From positions 1 through 64,000 of the forward strand of contig OZ219938.1 of the NCBI GenBank assembly GCA_964291465.2: DNA of 64,000 nt, read 5' to 3'. Both the position numbers and the translations under genes were made by a program. Shown here piece by piece: positions 44,363-53,429 of this stretch. The DNA is from JAGWBJ01 sp964291465. GTDB taxonomy: Bacteria > Chloroflexota > Dehalococcoidia > Lucifugimonadales > JAGWBF01. Every line of letters starts with the position of its first letter. Positions within the stretch are counted from its first letter, which is position 1. The notes beneath the pieces were generated by a model, which was not told the origin of the DNA, ran no database searches, and was given only the letters and a program-made list of their open reading frames with translations.

Positions 44363-45052
44363 TTGTCCCCCAACAAGGTCTACGCAACGGCGGCCGATGC
44401 CGTCGCCGACGTCCCCAACGGGTCCAGCCTGATGGTGGCTGGACACCTGGGGACCGGGGCGCCCGATGGCCTCGTCCGGGCGCTGCTGGAGAGGAGCGTC
44501 ACGGGCCTGACGTGCATCTGCGGCCCCTGGGAGGGTGGCGGCGCCGGCGTCCACGACGCCTCCGTGCTGGTGGCCCAGGGCCGCGTCAGCAGGCTCATAA
44601 CCGTCCCGCCGGCGAACGCGGAGGGCGGAGGACCCGCCGGCGACCTTTGGCGCTCAGGAGGCATTGAGGTACAGACCGTGTCCCGCGGGACGCTGGCCGA
44701 GCGGGTCCGAGCCGCCGGCGCCGGGTTGGGGGGCATCCTGCTGCCCCTGGATGACGGTGAGTCTACAGAGGACGGCCTGGAGACGCGCACCATCGAAGGC
44801 GCCGTGTACGCGCTGGAAGCCCCCCTGGCCGCGGACTTCGCCCTGCTCCGCGCCCGCGCGGCGGACACCCTGGGCAACCTGGTCTACCGTCCGTCCCAAC
44901 GCAACTGGAACCCGGTCATGGCCGCCGCCGCCCGGACCACCATCGCCGAGGTGGAGGAGGTGGTCCGGCCCGGGGAGCTGGACCCGGAGCTGGTCATAAC
45001 CCCGGGGGTGTACGTGAACAGGGTCGTGCCCTTGGGGGTGCGTGCCGGATGA
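44363..45052 (+). CDS. CoA-transferase subunit A (family I, 3-oxoacid type)
   Basis: A family I CoA-transferase alpha subunit of 229 residues. It begins LSPNKVYATAADAVADVPNG, and continues with the expected order, including SRGTLAERVRAAGAGLGGIL, TIEGAVYALEAPLAADFALL, ADTLGNLVYRPSQRNWNPVM and a VVRPGELDPELVITPGVYVNRVV ending broken only by normal variation. The glycine-rich loop that is G-G-F-G in relatives reads V-A-G-H-L-G-T-G, a departure. TTG 44363 is chosen because GGAGGTG lies just upstream. The stop overlaps the B-A fusion gene by four bases (ATGA). Confidence 0.83.
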   Translation: MSPNKVYATAADAVADVPNGSSLMVAGHLGTGAPDGLVRALLERSVTGLTCICGPWEGGGAGVHDASVLVAQGRVSRLITVPPANAEGGGPAGDLWRSGGIEVQTVSRGTLAERVRAAGAGLGGILLPLDDGESTEDGLETRTIEGAVYALEAPLAADFALLRARAADTLGNLVYRPSQRNWNPVMAAAARTTIAEVEEVVRPGELDPELVITPGVYVNRVVPLGVRAG

Positions 45053-46398
45053 CCGCGGCGATTGGCCTGGAGCGGATGGCGGCCAGAGTCGCCGCCGAGC
45101 TCCTGGCGGGCCGGGTGGCGAGCCTGGGCGCCGGCCTGCCCCAGCGCGTCGCCGACCGCCTGTCTCCCGCAGGCGGCGTGGTCCTTCTCTCCGAGGACGG
45201 TCTCCTCAGTGTGGCGCCGGGGACCGTGATAGCGGACCTGGACCAGGCCGACGCCAGGGGCCTGGTCAGGGGAGGCTATCTGGACACCGCCGTCGTCCAG
45301 GGCATCCAGGTATCCAGTGACGGAAGCGTCGCGGTCCGGGGCGCGGGCCCAGCAGGGGCGGCCGCTGCCTCGGAGACCATGGTCCGGGCGCGCCGGGTCG
45401 TGGTCATGATGGAGCACACCGGCCCCGACGGCTCTCCCCGCATCGTGGAGTCGCCCACTCTCACCCCTTGCGGCAGGGCCCACGTGATCGTGACCGACCT
45501 GGCGGTGCTGGAGGTGGGCGGCGGGGGCTTGGTCCTGAAAGAGCTGGCCCCCGGCTGGACCGTCGACCGGGTGCGGGCCCTCACGGGCGTCCCGCTCACC
45601 CCTGCCACCGGCCTGCGGGAGATGGACTCCTCCACCACCGCCGCCGCCGCGCCGTCCAAGGTGTTCCGGAGCGCCGCCGATGCCGTCGCCGACATCCCCC
45701 ACGGGGCGGCGGTGATGCTGGGCGGCTTCGGCGGGCCCGGCGGCATGGCCCACAACCTTGTCCTGGCCCTGAGAGACCAGGGTGCCGGGGGCCTGACCGT
45801 GATAAGCAACACCGCCGGCATCGCCCGGGTCGCCAACTTCGGCACCCCCTCGGGGTTCACGGCCATCGACCACAGCATCCTGGTGGAAAACGGGCAGATA
45901 CGCAAGGCCGTGGCCTCCTTCCCCGTTTCCCCCTCGCCGTCGAGGCCCAGCCCCTTCGAAGAGGCCTACAGGGCCGGCAAAGCCGAGCTGGAGCTGGTGC
46001 CCCAGGGGACCCTGGCCGAGCGCATCCGGGCGGGCGGCCTGGGCGTGGCCGGGTTCTACACGCCCACGGGAGCGGGAACGCCCATAGCAGAGGGCAAGGA
46101 AACACGCACCCTCGACGGCAGGGAGTACATCCTGGAGCGGGCCCTGCGGGCGGACTACGCGCTGCTGCGCGCCCACAAGGCCGATACCCTGGGCAACCTT
46201 GTGTACCGGGGCACCTCCCGCAACTTCAACGCCACCATGGCCCCCGCGGCCGACGTGACCATCGTCGAGGTGGACGAGGTAGTCCAACCGGGTGACCTGG
46301 ACCCCCAGTCGGTGGTCACTCCATGCCCCTTCGTCCAGCGCATCGTCGTCCGGCCGCCCGGCTTCGTTCCCTACACCAGGGACGCGCCCCGGGTGTAG
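45049..46398 (+). CDS. CoA-transferase B-A fusion protein
   Basis: A 449-residue fusion. Residues about 1-195 are a family I CoA-transferase beta subunit, including VVLLSEDGLLSVAPG, where S-E-D-G would hold the catalytic Glu (S-E-N/S-G in relatives). The beta part is shorter and more divergent than the separate subunit at 47380. Residues about 205-449 are an alpha subunit: VFRSAADAVADIPHGAAVML, GGFGGPGGMAHNLVLAL, PQGTLAERIRAGGLGVAGFY and ADTLGNLVYRGTSRNFNATM. The order B then A is the reverse of the usual A-B fusion (as in eukaryotic SCOT). The ATG overlaps the upstream A gene (ATGA). Confidence 0.83.
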   Translation: MTAAIGLERMAARVAAELLAGRVASLGAGLPQRVADRLSPAGGVVLLSEDGLLSVAPGTVIADLDQADARGLVRGGYLDTAVVQGIQVSSDGSVAVRGAGPAGAAAASETMVRARRVVVMMEHTGPDGSPRIVESPTLTPCGRAHVIVTDLAVLEVGGGGLVLKELAPGWTVDRVRALTGVPLTPATGLREMDSSTTAAAAPSKVFRSAADAVADIPHGAAVMLGGFGGPGGMAHNLVLALRDQGAGGLTVISNTAGIARVANFGTPSGFTAIDHSILVENGQIRKAVASFPVSPSPSRPSPFEEAYRAGKAELELVPQGTLAERIRAGGLGVAGFYTPTGAGTPIAEGKETRTLDGREYILERALRADYALLRAHKADTLGNLVYRGTSRNFNATMAPAADVTIVEVDEVVQPGDLDPQSVVTPCPFVQRIVVRPPGFVPYTRDAPRV

Positions 46399-46439
46399 AA
46401 TGGGCCGGTAGCCTGGAAGAATAGCGGAGGCGCAAGACG

Positions 46440-46856
46440 ATGGCCGAAGACCAACGGGAGCTGCTGGACTGGGATGCCCTGGAGGTAGGGGAGACCTTCG
46501 ATAGGTACGACTACGTCCTGACGCCGGAGATGATCGACATGTACCGGAGGGGGGTGATGGACCCGGAGGCGGCCTTCCCCACCATCTCCCACAAGGTGGA
46601 CGTCAGGCAGTACCAGAAGAAGTACCGGGACAACGGGTCCGTCAACGCCCGCTGCGCCTTCCACTGCTACAACCCTCCCATCCCGGGCAAGCGTATAACG
46701 GTCACGGCCCGCATCGCGGACAAGTACCTCAGGCGCGGCAAGAGCTACATCGTTACCGAGGCCGTATCGGTGGACGAGGACGGCCGCCTCATAGACAGGG
46801 TGATAACCCACGAGCTGAAACAGCCGGCGGAGGTGGGCAAGAAGTGGGAAAGCTGA
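46440..46856 (+). CDS. MaoC-like/FAS1-type dehydratase subunit 1
   Basis: A 138-residue hotdog protein: DWDALEVGETFDRYDYVLTP, then PTISHKVDVRQYQKKYRDNGS and NPPIPGKRITVTARIADKYL. The pattern resembles the N-terminal half of MaoC-like/acyl dehydratase proteins; the G-K-R-I/L-x-V-x-x-R/K-I motif is the conserved hotdog strand. The usual catalytic Asp/His hydratase motif is not obvious, so it may be structural in a heterodimer with the next gene, which overlaps it by 13 bases. Lies 41 bases after the CoA-transferase fusion. Confidence 0.75.
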   Translation: MAEDQRELLDWDALEVGETFDRYDYVLTPEMIDMYRRGVMDPEAAFPTISHKVDVRQYQKKYRDNGSVNARCAFHCYNPPIPGKRITVTARIADKYLRRGKSYIVTEAVSVDEDGRLIDRVITHELKQPAEVGKKWES

Positions 46857-47284
46857 CGGACAGGTGCGAGGTGGGGCCCCTGGTGAAGCGGGTCACCCAG
46901 GAGGCCATCAACCTGTTCGAGGGCAGCGCCGGCCAGACCGGCCCCTCCCAGTTCACCGACGAAGAGACCGCCCGGGAGACCCTGGGCACCGAGGGCACCG
47001 TGGCCTCGGGCAGGATGTCCCTGACCTTCGCCATCGAGCTCCTCAGGAGACACTTCGGGGCGGAAGTGTTCAATCACACGGGGGTCGTGGACCTCCGGTT
47101 CCTGAGGCCCGTCCGCCCGGGCCACACCCTGACTCTCACGGGCGCCGTCACCGCCGTCGAGCGGGAGCCCAACGGGAGCAGGGTATCCGTGGAGGTCCAG
47201 GTCACGAACCAGGATGGGAACGTGGCGGGCGCCGGCACGGGAAGCGTCATCATCCCCAACGCCTACCTCTCCCCCGAGCTGTAG
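46844..47284 (+). CDS. MaoC-like dehydratase subunit 2
   Basis: A 146-residue hotdog protein, with GPSQFTDEETARETLGTEGT, then VASGRMSLTFAIELLRRHFG and VVDLRFLRPVRPGHTLTLTG, the standard C-terminal-half MaoC segment. Starts with GTG 46844, overlapping subunit 1 by 13 bases, so the two are coupled and probably form one (R)-hydratase-type enzyme acting on an acyl-CoA. Set between CoA-transferase genes, which fits activation followed by dehydration of an organic acid; substrate unknown. Confidence 0.78.
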   Translation: MGKLTDRCEVGPLVKRVTQEAINLFEGSAGQTGPSQFTDEETARETLGTEGTVASGRMSLTFAIELLRRHFGAEVFNHTGVVDLRFLRPVRPGHTLTLTGAVTAVEREPNGSRVSVEVQVTNQDGNVAGAGTGSVIIPNAYLSPEL

Positions 47285-47379
47285 CCGGGCGCCGGTCGAC
47301 CCGTTGCCCGGGCCGCCGGTACACGGTAGTATATGCGGGCGTCGACCACTCCCGGCAACGGGGCCGGACCGAGGGGATA

Positions 47380-48045
47380 GTGACGAAGGAGCGGCTGGAC
47401 CGTGAGGTGATCGCCATGCGGGTGGCCAAAGAGCTGCCCGCCGGGGCCTACGTGAACCTGGGCATCGGCATTCCCACCCTGGTCTCCAACTACGTGCCCG
47501 AGGGCCGCACCGTCCTGTACCACAGCGAGAGCGGCGTGCTCAACTGCGGCCCCCTGGCCGAGGAGGGCAAGGAGGACGTGGACCTGATCAACGCGGGGGG
47601 CCAGTTCCTGGAGATGGTCCCCGGCATGTCCTTCTTCAGCTCCTCCGAGGCATTCGCCATGATCCGGGGAGGCCACATCGACGTGACGGTGCTGGGCGCC
47701 CTGCAGGTTTCGGAGAAGGGGGACCTCGCCAACTGGATGCTGCCCCAGAGGGGCGTCGGGAACATCGGCGGAGCAATGGATCTGGCCGCCGGCGCCAAGC
47801 GCATCATCGTGGCCATGGAGCACACCGACCGCCGGGACAACCCCAAGATCGTGCGCCGGTGCACCTACCCGCCCACCGGCCGGGGTTGCGTCAGCCTGGT
47901 GGTCACGGACATCGCCGTCATAGAGGTGACGCCCCGGGGCATGGTGCTTCTGGAGGCGGCGCCGGGATGGTCCGCGGAGGACGTGCAGGCGCTCACCGAG
48001 CCCACACTCTCACTCTCCCCCGACCTGAAAGACATCGAGCTCTAG
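47380..48045 (+). CDS. CoA-transferase subunit B (family I, 3-oxoacid type)
   Basis: A 221-residue beta subunit of a 3-oxoacid-type CoA-transferase, with REVIAMRVAKELPAGAYVNL, GIGIPTLVSNYVPEG, and the catalytic Glu in LYHSESGVLNCGP (E-S-G). Further conserved parts are DLINAGGQ, GMSFFSSSEAFAMIRGGHID, NWMLPQRGVGNIGGAMDL and IIVAMEHTDRRDNPKIV. The start GTG 47380 follows GAGGGG closely. There is no separate alpha gene immediately beside it, so its partner is probably the alpha gene at 44363 or the alpha part of the fusion. Confidence 0.93.
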   Translation: MTKERLDREVIAMRVAKELPAGAYVNLGIGIPTLVSNYVPEGRTVLYHSESGVLNCGPLAEEGKEDVDLINAGGQFLEMVPGMSFFSSSEAFAMIRGGHIDVTVLGALQVSEKGDLANWMLPQRGVGNIGGAMDLAAGAKRIIVAMEHTDRRDNPKIVRRCTYPPTGRGCVSLVVTDIAVIEVTPRGMVLLEAAPGWSAEDVQALTEPTLSLSPDLKDIEL

Positions 48046-48055
48046 GAGGATACCC

Positions 48056-48640
48056 ATGACGTCGGCAGACGGACCTCCGGACCCCCGGGTGGACCAGGCA
48101 TTCGACTACATCCTGTCTCGCCTGGCCGTGTCCTACGGCCAGAAGGCGGGCCACGTCGCCAAGTTCATCGCCCGGGGCCTGCGGGCCGAGGGGTGGTTCG
48201 CCATGGAGGCCCTCCACTACCTGACCAACTCCACCGCCTCCCACGTCCTGCGGGTGGAGGAGGTGAGAGGACGCTCCCAGGGCGAGGGCGGCTTCGATCC
48301 CGACCTGCAGGTGCGCATCGGGGCCCAGTCTCACCAGCTGTCCATCAAGTCCATGCCCATCGCCGGAGAGCTGGACCACTCCCACTACTTCGCCGCCGAG
48401 CTGCCGTCCCTCTTCCGCTGGATGAACGACCTGAAGGAGCGGGCGGCCCTGGTCACCATCGCCTACCCGTGCTCCATGGGGGACGAGGCATGGAGCCAGG
48501 CCGTCTCAGGGGCCGAAGAGGAGTACGGGGTCGCGCTGGTGGATCAGACCGACTTCGTGGTGCCCAGGCCGCCCCTGCCCATGGAGAAGGCCTGCATCGC
48601 CCTCTGGCGCCACGGGTCGGTGGTCGCCCGCCGGGACTAG
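48056..48640 (+). CDS. Hypothetical protein
   Basis: A 194-residue soluble protein that I do not recognise. It starts MTSADGPPDPRVDQAFDYIL behind AGGAGG, 10 bases after the CoA-transferase B gene, so it is probably the last gene of that cluster. The first half is helical; a His/Asp-containing stretch PIAGELDHSHYFAAELPSLF and a Trp-rich middle follow, with a beta-alpha C-terminal part. No known catalytic motif stands out. It converges with sbcC and the two stop codons share CTAG. Confidence 0.65.
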   Translation: MTSADGPPDPRVDQAFDYILSRLAVSYGQKAGHVAKFIARGLRAEGWFAMEALHYLTNSTASHVLRVEEVRGRSQGEGGFDPDLQVRIGAQSHQLSIKSMPIAGELDHSHYFAAELPSLFRWMNDLKERAALVTIAYPCSMGDEAWSQAVSGAEEEYGVALVDQTDFVVPRPPLPMEKACIALWRHGSVVARRD

Positions 48641-51219
48641 TAGTTAATCCAGAAGGTGGAGCCGTCCCCGTTCTTCTGGACCTCGATGCGGGCCTGAAAG
48701 GCGTCTTTGAGGTCCTCCAGGTGGGTGATGACTATGATCTTCTCGAAGTCCCTCTGGATGGCGTTGATGACGTCCAGGATACGCTCCCGGCCCGGCGCGT
48801 CCTGGGTGCCGAAGCCCTCGTCGATGAACAGAGTGGGCAGGGGGGCCCCCTTGCGGTGAGCAAGCACCTTGGATAGGGCGATCCTCAGGGCCAGGTTTAT
48901 CCGGAAGGCCTCTCCGCCGCTGAACAGCTCGTAGCTCCTGGGCCCCAACTCGTCGCTAATCCTTATCTCCAGGGTCTCGATGGGCTCGCCCCGGCCGGTG
49001 CGGCGTTGCCGTTGGGTCTCCAGCTTCACGTGCATCCGGTTGTCGGTCATGCGCCCCAGCAGGGCGTTGGCCTCCTCCTCCACCTGTGGCAGGGCCGTCT
49101 CGATGAGCATGGCCTGAATGCCCCGCTTGCCGAAGGCTTCCGCCAGCTCCCTGTAGACGCCCTCCTCTTCCCTCAGGGACTTGAGCAGGACCTCTCTGTC
49201 GCCCATCTGCCGCTCCAGGTCGGCCACGCGCCTGACCTGGGCCTGGAGCTCGCCCTGACGCCGGATCAGCTCGCTTTGCCGGTCCTCCAGACAGCGGACC
49301 TCGCCCTCCCGGGCCGACAGCGCCGCCTCCAGCCCGGGGAGGTCCTCCAGGTCGGTGCTCCTGGCCTCCAGACGTTCCCTGGAAGCTTGGACTTCCTCAC
49401 GAAGCCTGCAGAGCAGCTCCCGGCCGCGCTGGGCCGACTCCTCTTCGGAGGGCAGGGACTTCAGCGCCTCTCCCAGGAGCGCGTAGGCCTCGCGAACGGG
49501 GTCCAGGCGCTCTCTCTCCCGGTTTAGTTCCGCGTGGGTTTGGGCATCGTAGCCCAGGCTGCCGATCTCCTGCCTCAGGGCCTCGAGCTCCGCCTGCGCC
49601 TCCACCGCGAACCGCCCCTCCCGGAGCTGGCCGCGCCGCTCCGTCAACGCCTGCGAGGTCTGCTCCAGCTTCACCGACGCCTCCCGGGCGTCGCGGATCT
49701 CCCGCTCTCGGGCGGCAATGGCGAGCTGGGCCTCCTTCTGCTCGCCTCTGAGCCACCCCTCCAGCCGGACCACCTCCGCCTCCAGCCTCGCCCGCTCCTC
49801 CTCCGAAGACTTGAGGGACGCGTCGTTCCGGCGGTAGTCGTCCCGCTTGAGCCGTATCTGCTGGTCGTAGTTGTGGGACAGACGCTCGCAGCCGTCCAAC
49901 CCCAGCTCGGACCCGCACAGGGGGCAGACGGCGTCAAGGGGGGAGCGCTGCACCATGTCCAGCTTGTCCTTGAGCTCCAACCCCTCCTTCTTGAGGGCCT
50001 CGGCCGCCGCCTGTAGCTGGCCCTTCGAGGCGGCCAAGGCCTGGAGCCTCCCGCGCCCCCGCTCCACCTCCCGCTCCTGCTCGCCAAGGCCTTCCAGGCG
50101 CTCCCGTTGGACCCTCAGCCCAGCCTCGGCTGCGGGCGCGGACTCGGCCTTCGGACGCAGGTCGCCGACCTCGCCCTCCAGCCGCCTGACATCCGCCTCC
50201 AGCTTGGTACGCTCCCGGTCGATGAGCCGCTCCAGGTCCGAGCTCCGGTTGGAGAGGCTGTCCCTCCGGTCCCGGGCCCAGGTCATCTCATCGTAGCGGA
50301 CGCGGACCCTCTCCAGGGCAGCCAGTCCTTCCTCGACCTCGCTTCGACGGGTGATGGTCTCCCGGTAGCCGTCGATCCGCTCCTGGCGTTGCCGGGTCTC
50401 CCGGTCCAGACCGTCGATGTCCCGTTCCAGCTCGGGGATCCTCCTGCGCAACCCTTGCAGCTCCGTGTCCAGGTCCTGCAGGCCCAGAACCCTGGCCTTG
50501 AGCTCGTCCCGGGAGTCCCTCAGGGACTTCACCTCGGCGGCCACCCCTCGGAGGTCCATCTCCACTGTCGCCAGCTCGGCCCGGAACCTTCCGGACTTGG
50601 CCAGCTCCTGGCCCGCGCGGTCCAGCTCGTCCTGAACGCCCCTGGCCCTGCCCGCTCTCTCGTCCCTGCGTTCCTTGGCCCTCTCCTCCAGCCGGTCGTA
50701 GTACCCCAGGTCCAGTATCTTGGCCAGCACCTCCTTGCGGTCCGCGGGGGTCTTGTTGGTGAACTCGTCAGCCCTGCCCTGGAGCAGAAAGGCGCTGTTG
50801 ACGAAGGTATCGTAGTCCATGCCGGTGACGCGGTCGATCTCGGCCTGGGTGCCCCGGATGACGTTGCCGGTGATGGGACGGAACCCGTCGCCGCCCCACA
50901 CCTGGAGCTGCAGGTCCGATGCGCCGGCCCGTCTCCGCCCCCCGGCCACAGCCCTCCTCCGCACAACCCGGTACCGGGCGTCCCGGGCCGAGAACTCCAG
51001 GTCCACGAGCATTTCGTCGCGGCCGAAGTGGACCAGCTCGTCCTGGGTGCGGCCCCGGGCCTTGCCCCACAGGGCCCAGGTCACGGCGTCCAGGAGGGCG
51101 GACTTACCGTGGCCATTGGGGCCGCACAGGCACACCACATGAAGCCCCTCCAGGTCCAGGGTCGGCGCGGCGTCCCCGTAGCACAGGAAGTTCTTCAGCG
51201 TAAGCTTGAGGGGAATCAA
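48637..51219 (-). CDS. sbcC: SbcC/Rad50-type ATPase
   Basis: SMC-like DNA repair ATPase of 860 residues that with SbcD trims DNA ends and cleaves hairpins. Walker A is CLCGPNGHGKSALLDAVTWA (residues about 30-49). Long coiled coils flank a zinc hook with CPLCGSELG near residue 430. The C-terminal lobe holds the signature LFSGGEAFRINLALRIALSK and a Walker B of the LFIDEGFGTQD type. Everything is intact. The usual sbcD nuclease gene does not lie on either side, so it must be elsewhere or absent. Confidence 0.93.
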   Translation of the reverse strand: MIPLKLTLKNFLCYGDAAPTLDLEGLHVVCLCGPNGHGKSALLDAVTWALWGKARGRTQDELVHFGRDEMLVDLEFSARDARYRVVRRRAVAGGRRRAGASDLQLQVWGGDGFRPITGNVIRGTQAEIDRVTGMDYDTFVNSAFLLQGRADEFTNKTPADRKEVLAKILDLGYYDRLEERAKERRDERAGRARGVQDELDRAGQELAKSGRFRAELATVEMDLRGVAAEVKSLRDSRDELKARVLGLQDLDTELQGLRRRIPELERDIDGLDRETRQRQERIDGYRETITRRSEVEEGLAALERVRVRYDEMTWARDRRDSLSNRSSDLERLIDRERTKLEADVRRLEGEVGDLRPKAESAPAAEAGLRVQRERLEGLGEQEREVERGRGRLQALAASKGQLQAAAEALKKEGLELKDKLDMVQRSPLDAVCPLCGSELGLDGCERLSHNYDQQIRLKRDDYRRNDASLKSSEEERARLEAEVVRLEGWLRGEQKEAQLAIAAREREIRDAREASVKLEQTSQALTERRGQLREGRFAVEAQAELEALRQEIGSLGYDAQTHAELNRERERLDPVREAYALLGEALKSLPSEEESAQRGRELLCRLREEVQASRERLEARSTDLEDLPGLEAALSAREGEVRCLEDRQSELIRRQGELQAQVRRVADLERQMGDREVLLKSLREEEGVYRELAEAFGKRGIQAMLIETALPQVEEEANALLGRMTDNRMHVKLETQRQRRTGRGEPIETLEIRISDELGPRSYELFSGGEAFRINLALRIALSKVLAHRKGAPLPTLFIDEGFGTQDAPGRERILDVINAIQRDFEKIIVITHLEDLKDAFQARIEVQKNGDGSTFWINY

Positions 51220-51351
51220 CCTACCCTCCCCACCCCAGGATGCGGCCCGGCCCCACTAGCCGCCATTCTACTATAAATACAAGGGCCGGACCGGGTCACT
51301 GGGCCGGCCCCGCTCACGGGGGGCGCGGCCGCGGGTCCGGCCCGACGTGAC

Positions 51352-51387
51352 GGGCAAAGAGAAGGGCCGCGGCTTGCGCCGCGGCCC
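51352..51387 (-). terminator. groESL terminator
   Basis: On the minus strand, GGGCCGCGGC and GCCGCGGCCC form a perfect 10-bp stem with a four-base loop (51364-51387), followed by TTCTCTTT. It lies 25 bases past the groEL stop. Confidence 0.85.
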
Positions 51388-51411
51388 TGGTTCTCCGCCT
51401 GTTCCCGCCTT

Positions 51412-53028
51412 CTAGTACTCCATCGGGGGAGCCGGAGGCATGGCGGGGGCCTTCTCGGGTATCTCGGTGATCATCGACTCGGTGGTCAGGACCATGGCGG
51501 CGACGCTGGACGCGTTCTGCAGCGCCGAGCGGGTCACCTTGACCGGGTCGACGATTCCCTGGTTGAGCATGTGGGAGTACTCGCCGACCTCGGCGTCGTA
51601 TCCGTAGTCGTCCTGGTGCTGCCTGACGGCGTCCAGGACGACCGCTCCCTCCTGCCCCGCGTTCTGCACGATGAGCCTGAGGGGGATCTCCAGGGACCTG
51701 CGCACGATCTGGGCTCCGACGGCCTCGTCGCCGCCCACTTTCAGACCGTCCAGGGCCCGCTGGGCCCGCACCAAGGCAACTCCGCCGCCGGGGACGATCC
51801 CCTCCTCGACTGCCGCCCTGGTCGCCGACAGAGCGTCCTCCACCCGGGCTTTGCGCTCTTTCAGCTCGATCTCGGTAGCCGCGCCGACCTTGACGACGGC
51901 CACGCCGCCGGACAGCTTGGCCATCCGCTCCTGGAGCTTCTCACGGTCGAACTCCGAGGTGGTCTCCTCGATCTGGGTCTTGATCTGGTTGATCCGGGCC
52001 TTGATGGCGTCCTCGGAGCCCCTGCCCTCGACGATGGTGCACTCGTCCTTGGTCGCCGAGACCCTGCGAGCCTGGCCCATGTCGGTGATGGCCGCGGAGT
52101 CGAGCTTCATGCCCTTCTCTTCGCTGATGACCGCGCCGCCGGTGAGGATGGCGATGTCCTCCAGCATGGCCTTGCGCCTGTCGCCGAAGCCCGGCGCCTT
52201 GACGGTGAGCACGTTGAGGGTGCCGCGCAGCTTGTTGACGACCAGGGTGGCCAGCGCCTCGCCCTCCACGTCCTCCGCGATCAGCACCACGTTCTTCTTG
52301 CCCACCTGGAGCAGCTTCTCCAGCAGCGGCAGTATGTCGGCCACCGCCGAGACCTTCTTGTCGGTGATGATGAGGGTCGGGTCCTCGATCACCGTCTCCA
52401 TCCGGTCGGGATTGGTGATGAAGTAGGGAGAGATGTAGCCCCTGTCAATCTGCATCCCCTCCACGTACTCCGTCTCGTCGCTGAGGCTCTTGGACTCCTC
52501 TACGGTGATGACGCCGTCCTTCCCGACGTTCTCCATCGCGTCGGCGATGGTCTGGCCGATGGCGTCTTCGTGGGCCGAGAGGGCCGCCACCTGGGCTATC
52601 TGCTCCCTGCTCTCCACCGACGTGGACATGCTCTTCAGCTCGTCCACCACGGCGTCCACGGCCTGGTCGATACCCCGCTTGATGGCCATGGGGTTGGCGC
52701 CGGCGGCCACGTTCCTGAAGCCGTCGGTGATGATGAACTGGGCCAGGACCACCGAGGTGGTCGTGCCGTCTCCGGCGGCGTCGTTGGTCTTGCTGGCCGC
52801 CTCTTTCAGGAGCTGGGCGCCCATGTTCTCGAAGGGCTCCGGAAGCTCGATCTCCTTGGCGATGGTGACCCCGTCACTGCACACCTGCGGAGGGCCGAAC
52901 TTCTTGTCCAGAATCACGTTCCGGCCCTTGGGGCCCAGGGTGATCTTGACCACGTCGGCCAGGGTGTCGATGCCGGTCTTGAGGGACTTGCGTGCGTCCT
53001 CAGAATAGGTTAGCTGCTTACCCGCCAT
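51412..53028 (-). CDS. groEL: 60-kDa chaperonin GroEL
   Basis: ATP-driven folding cage subunit, 538 residues. Recognisable parts are KITLGPKGRNVILDKKFGPP, DGVTIAKEIELPEPFENMGA, NDAAGDGTTTSVVLAQFI (ATP site with the DGTTT motif), and AAVEEGIVPGGGVALVRAQ. The C-terminal tail ends PPAPPMEY and lacks the Gly-Gly-Met repeats found in many GroELs. Cotranscribed with groES, 22 bases upstream, under a CIRCE-bearing promoter. Followed by a strong terminator. Confidence 0.98.
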   Translation of the reverse strand: MAGKQLTYSEDARKSLKTGIDTLADVVKITLGPKGRNVILDKKFGPPQVCSDGVTIAKEIELPEPFENMGAQLLKEAASKTNDAAGDGTTTSVVLAQFIITDGFRNVAAGANPMAIKRGIDQAVDAVVDELKSMSTSVESREQIAQVAALSAHEDAIGQTIADAMENVGKDGVITVEESKSLSDETEYVEGMQIDRGYISPYFITNPDRMETVIEDPTLIITDKKVSAVADILPLLEKLLQVGKKNVVLIAEDVEGEALATLVVNKLRGTLNVLTVKAPGFGDRRKAMLEDIAILTGGAVISEEKGMKLDSAAITDMGQARRVSATKDECTIVEGRGSEDAIKARINQIKTQIEETTSEFDREKLQERMAKLSGGVAVVKVGAATEIELKERKARVEDALSATRAAVEEGIVPGGGVALVRAQRALDGLKVGGDEAVGAQIVRRSLEIPLRLIVQNAGQEGAVVLDAVRQHQDDYGYDAEVGEYSHMLNQGIVDPVKVTRSALQNASSVAAMVLTTESMITEIPEKAPAMPPAPPMEY

Positions 53029-53050
53029 TCCTGTTGCTCTCCTCTCTAGA

Positions 53051-53347
53051 CTAGGAAATCTTCGCCAGAATGTCGCTTTCCCTGAGGATCAGGTACTCCT
53101 CGTCGCCGTCCTTGTACTCGGTCCCGGCGAACTTGGAGTAGATGACCCGGTCGCCCTTCTTGATCTCCATGGGAATGCGCCCCTTGCCGTCCTCCGTCGA
53201 CCGCCCGGGGCCTACCTCGACCACCTCGCCCTCCTGGGGCTTCTCCTTGGCTGTATCGGGAAGAATGAGCCCAGACGACGTCGTGACCTCATCCTTGTCC
53301 GAGGGCCTCACTACGACCCTTTCCCCGAGGGGAGTAAACTTTGTCAC
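53051..53347 (-). CDS. groES: 10-kDa co-chaperonin GroES
   Basis: Lid of the GroEL cage, 98 residues. It begins MTKFTPLGERVVVRPSDKDE, shows the mobile-loop sequence TSSGLILPDTAKEKPQEGEV and ends YLILRESDILAKIS, all typical. GGAGG lies shortly before the start codon. It is the first gene of the groESL operon, with a CIRCE operator in its leader. Confidence 0.97.
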   Translation of the reverse strand: MTKFTPLGERVVVRPSDKDEVTTSSGLILPDTAKEKPQEGEVVEVGPGRSTEDGKGRIPMEIKKGDRVIYSKFAGTEYKDGDEEYLILRESDILAKIS

Positions 53348-53392
53348 CTTGACCTCCTTAGACCCGTGATTTTGCTGTTTTCGGCGTCGATC

Positions 53393-53419
53393 TTAGCACT
53401 CTCGACCCTGGAGTGCCAA
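53393..53419. promoter_or_regulatory. CIRCE operator (HrcA site)
   Basis: TTAGCACTC (53393-53401), nine bases, then GAGTGCCAA (53411-53419). This is the CIRCE consensus with one mismatch in the right arm (GAGTGCTAA is canonical). It lies between the promoter and groES, where HrcA represses in non-stressed cells. No hrcA gene is in the window. Confidence 0.93.
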
Positions 53420-53429
53420 AACTGGTAAT

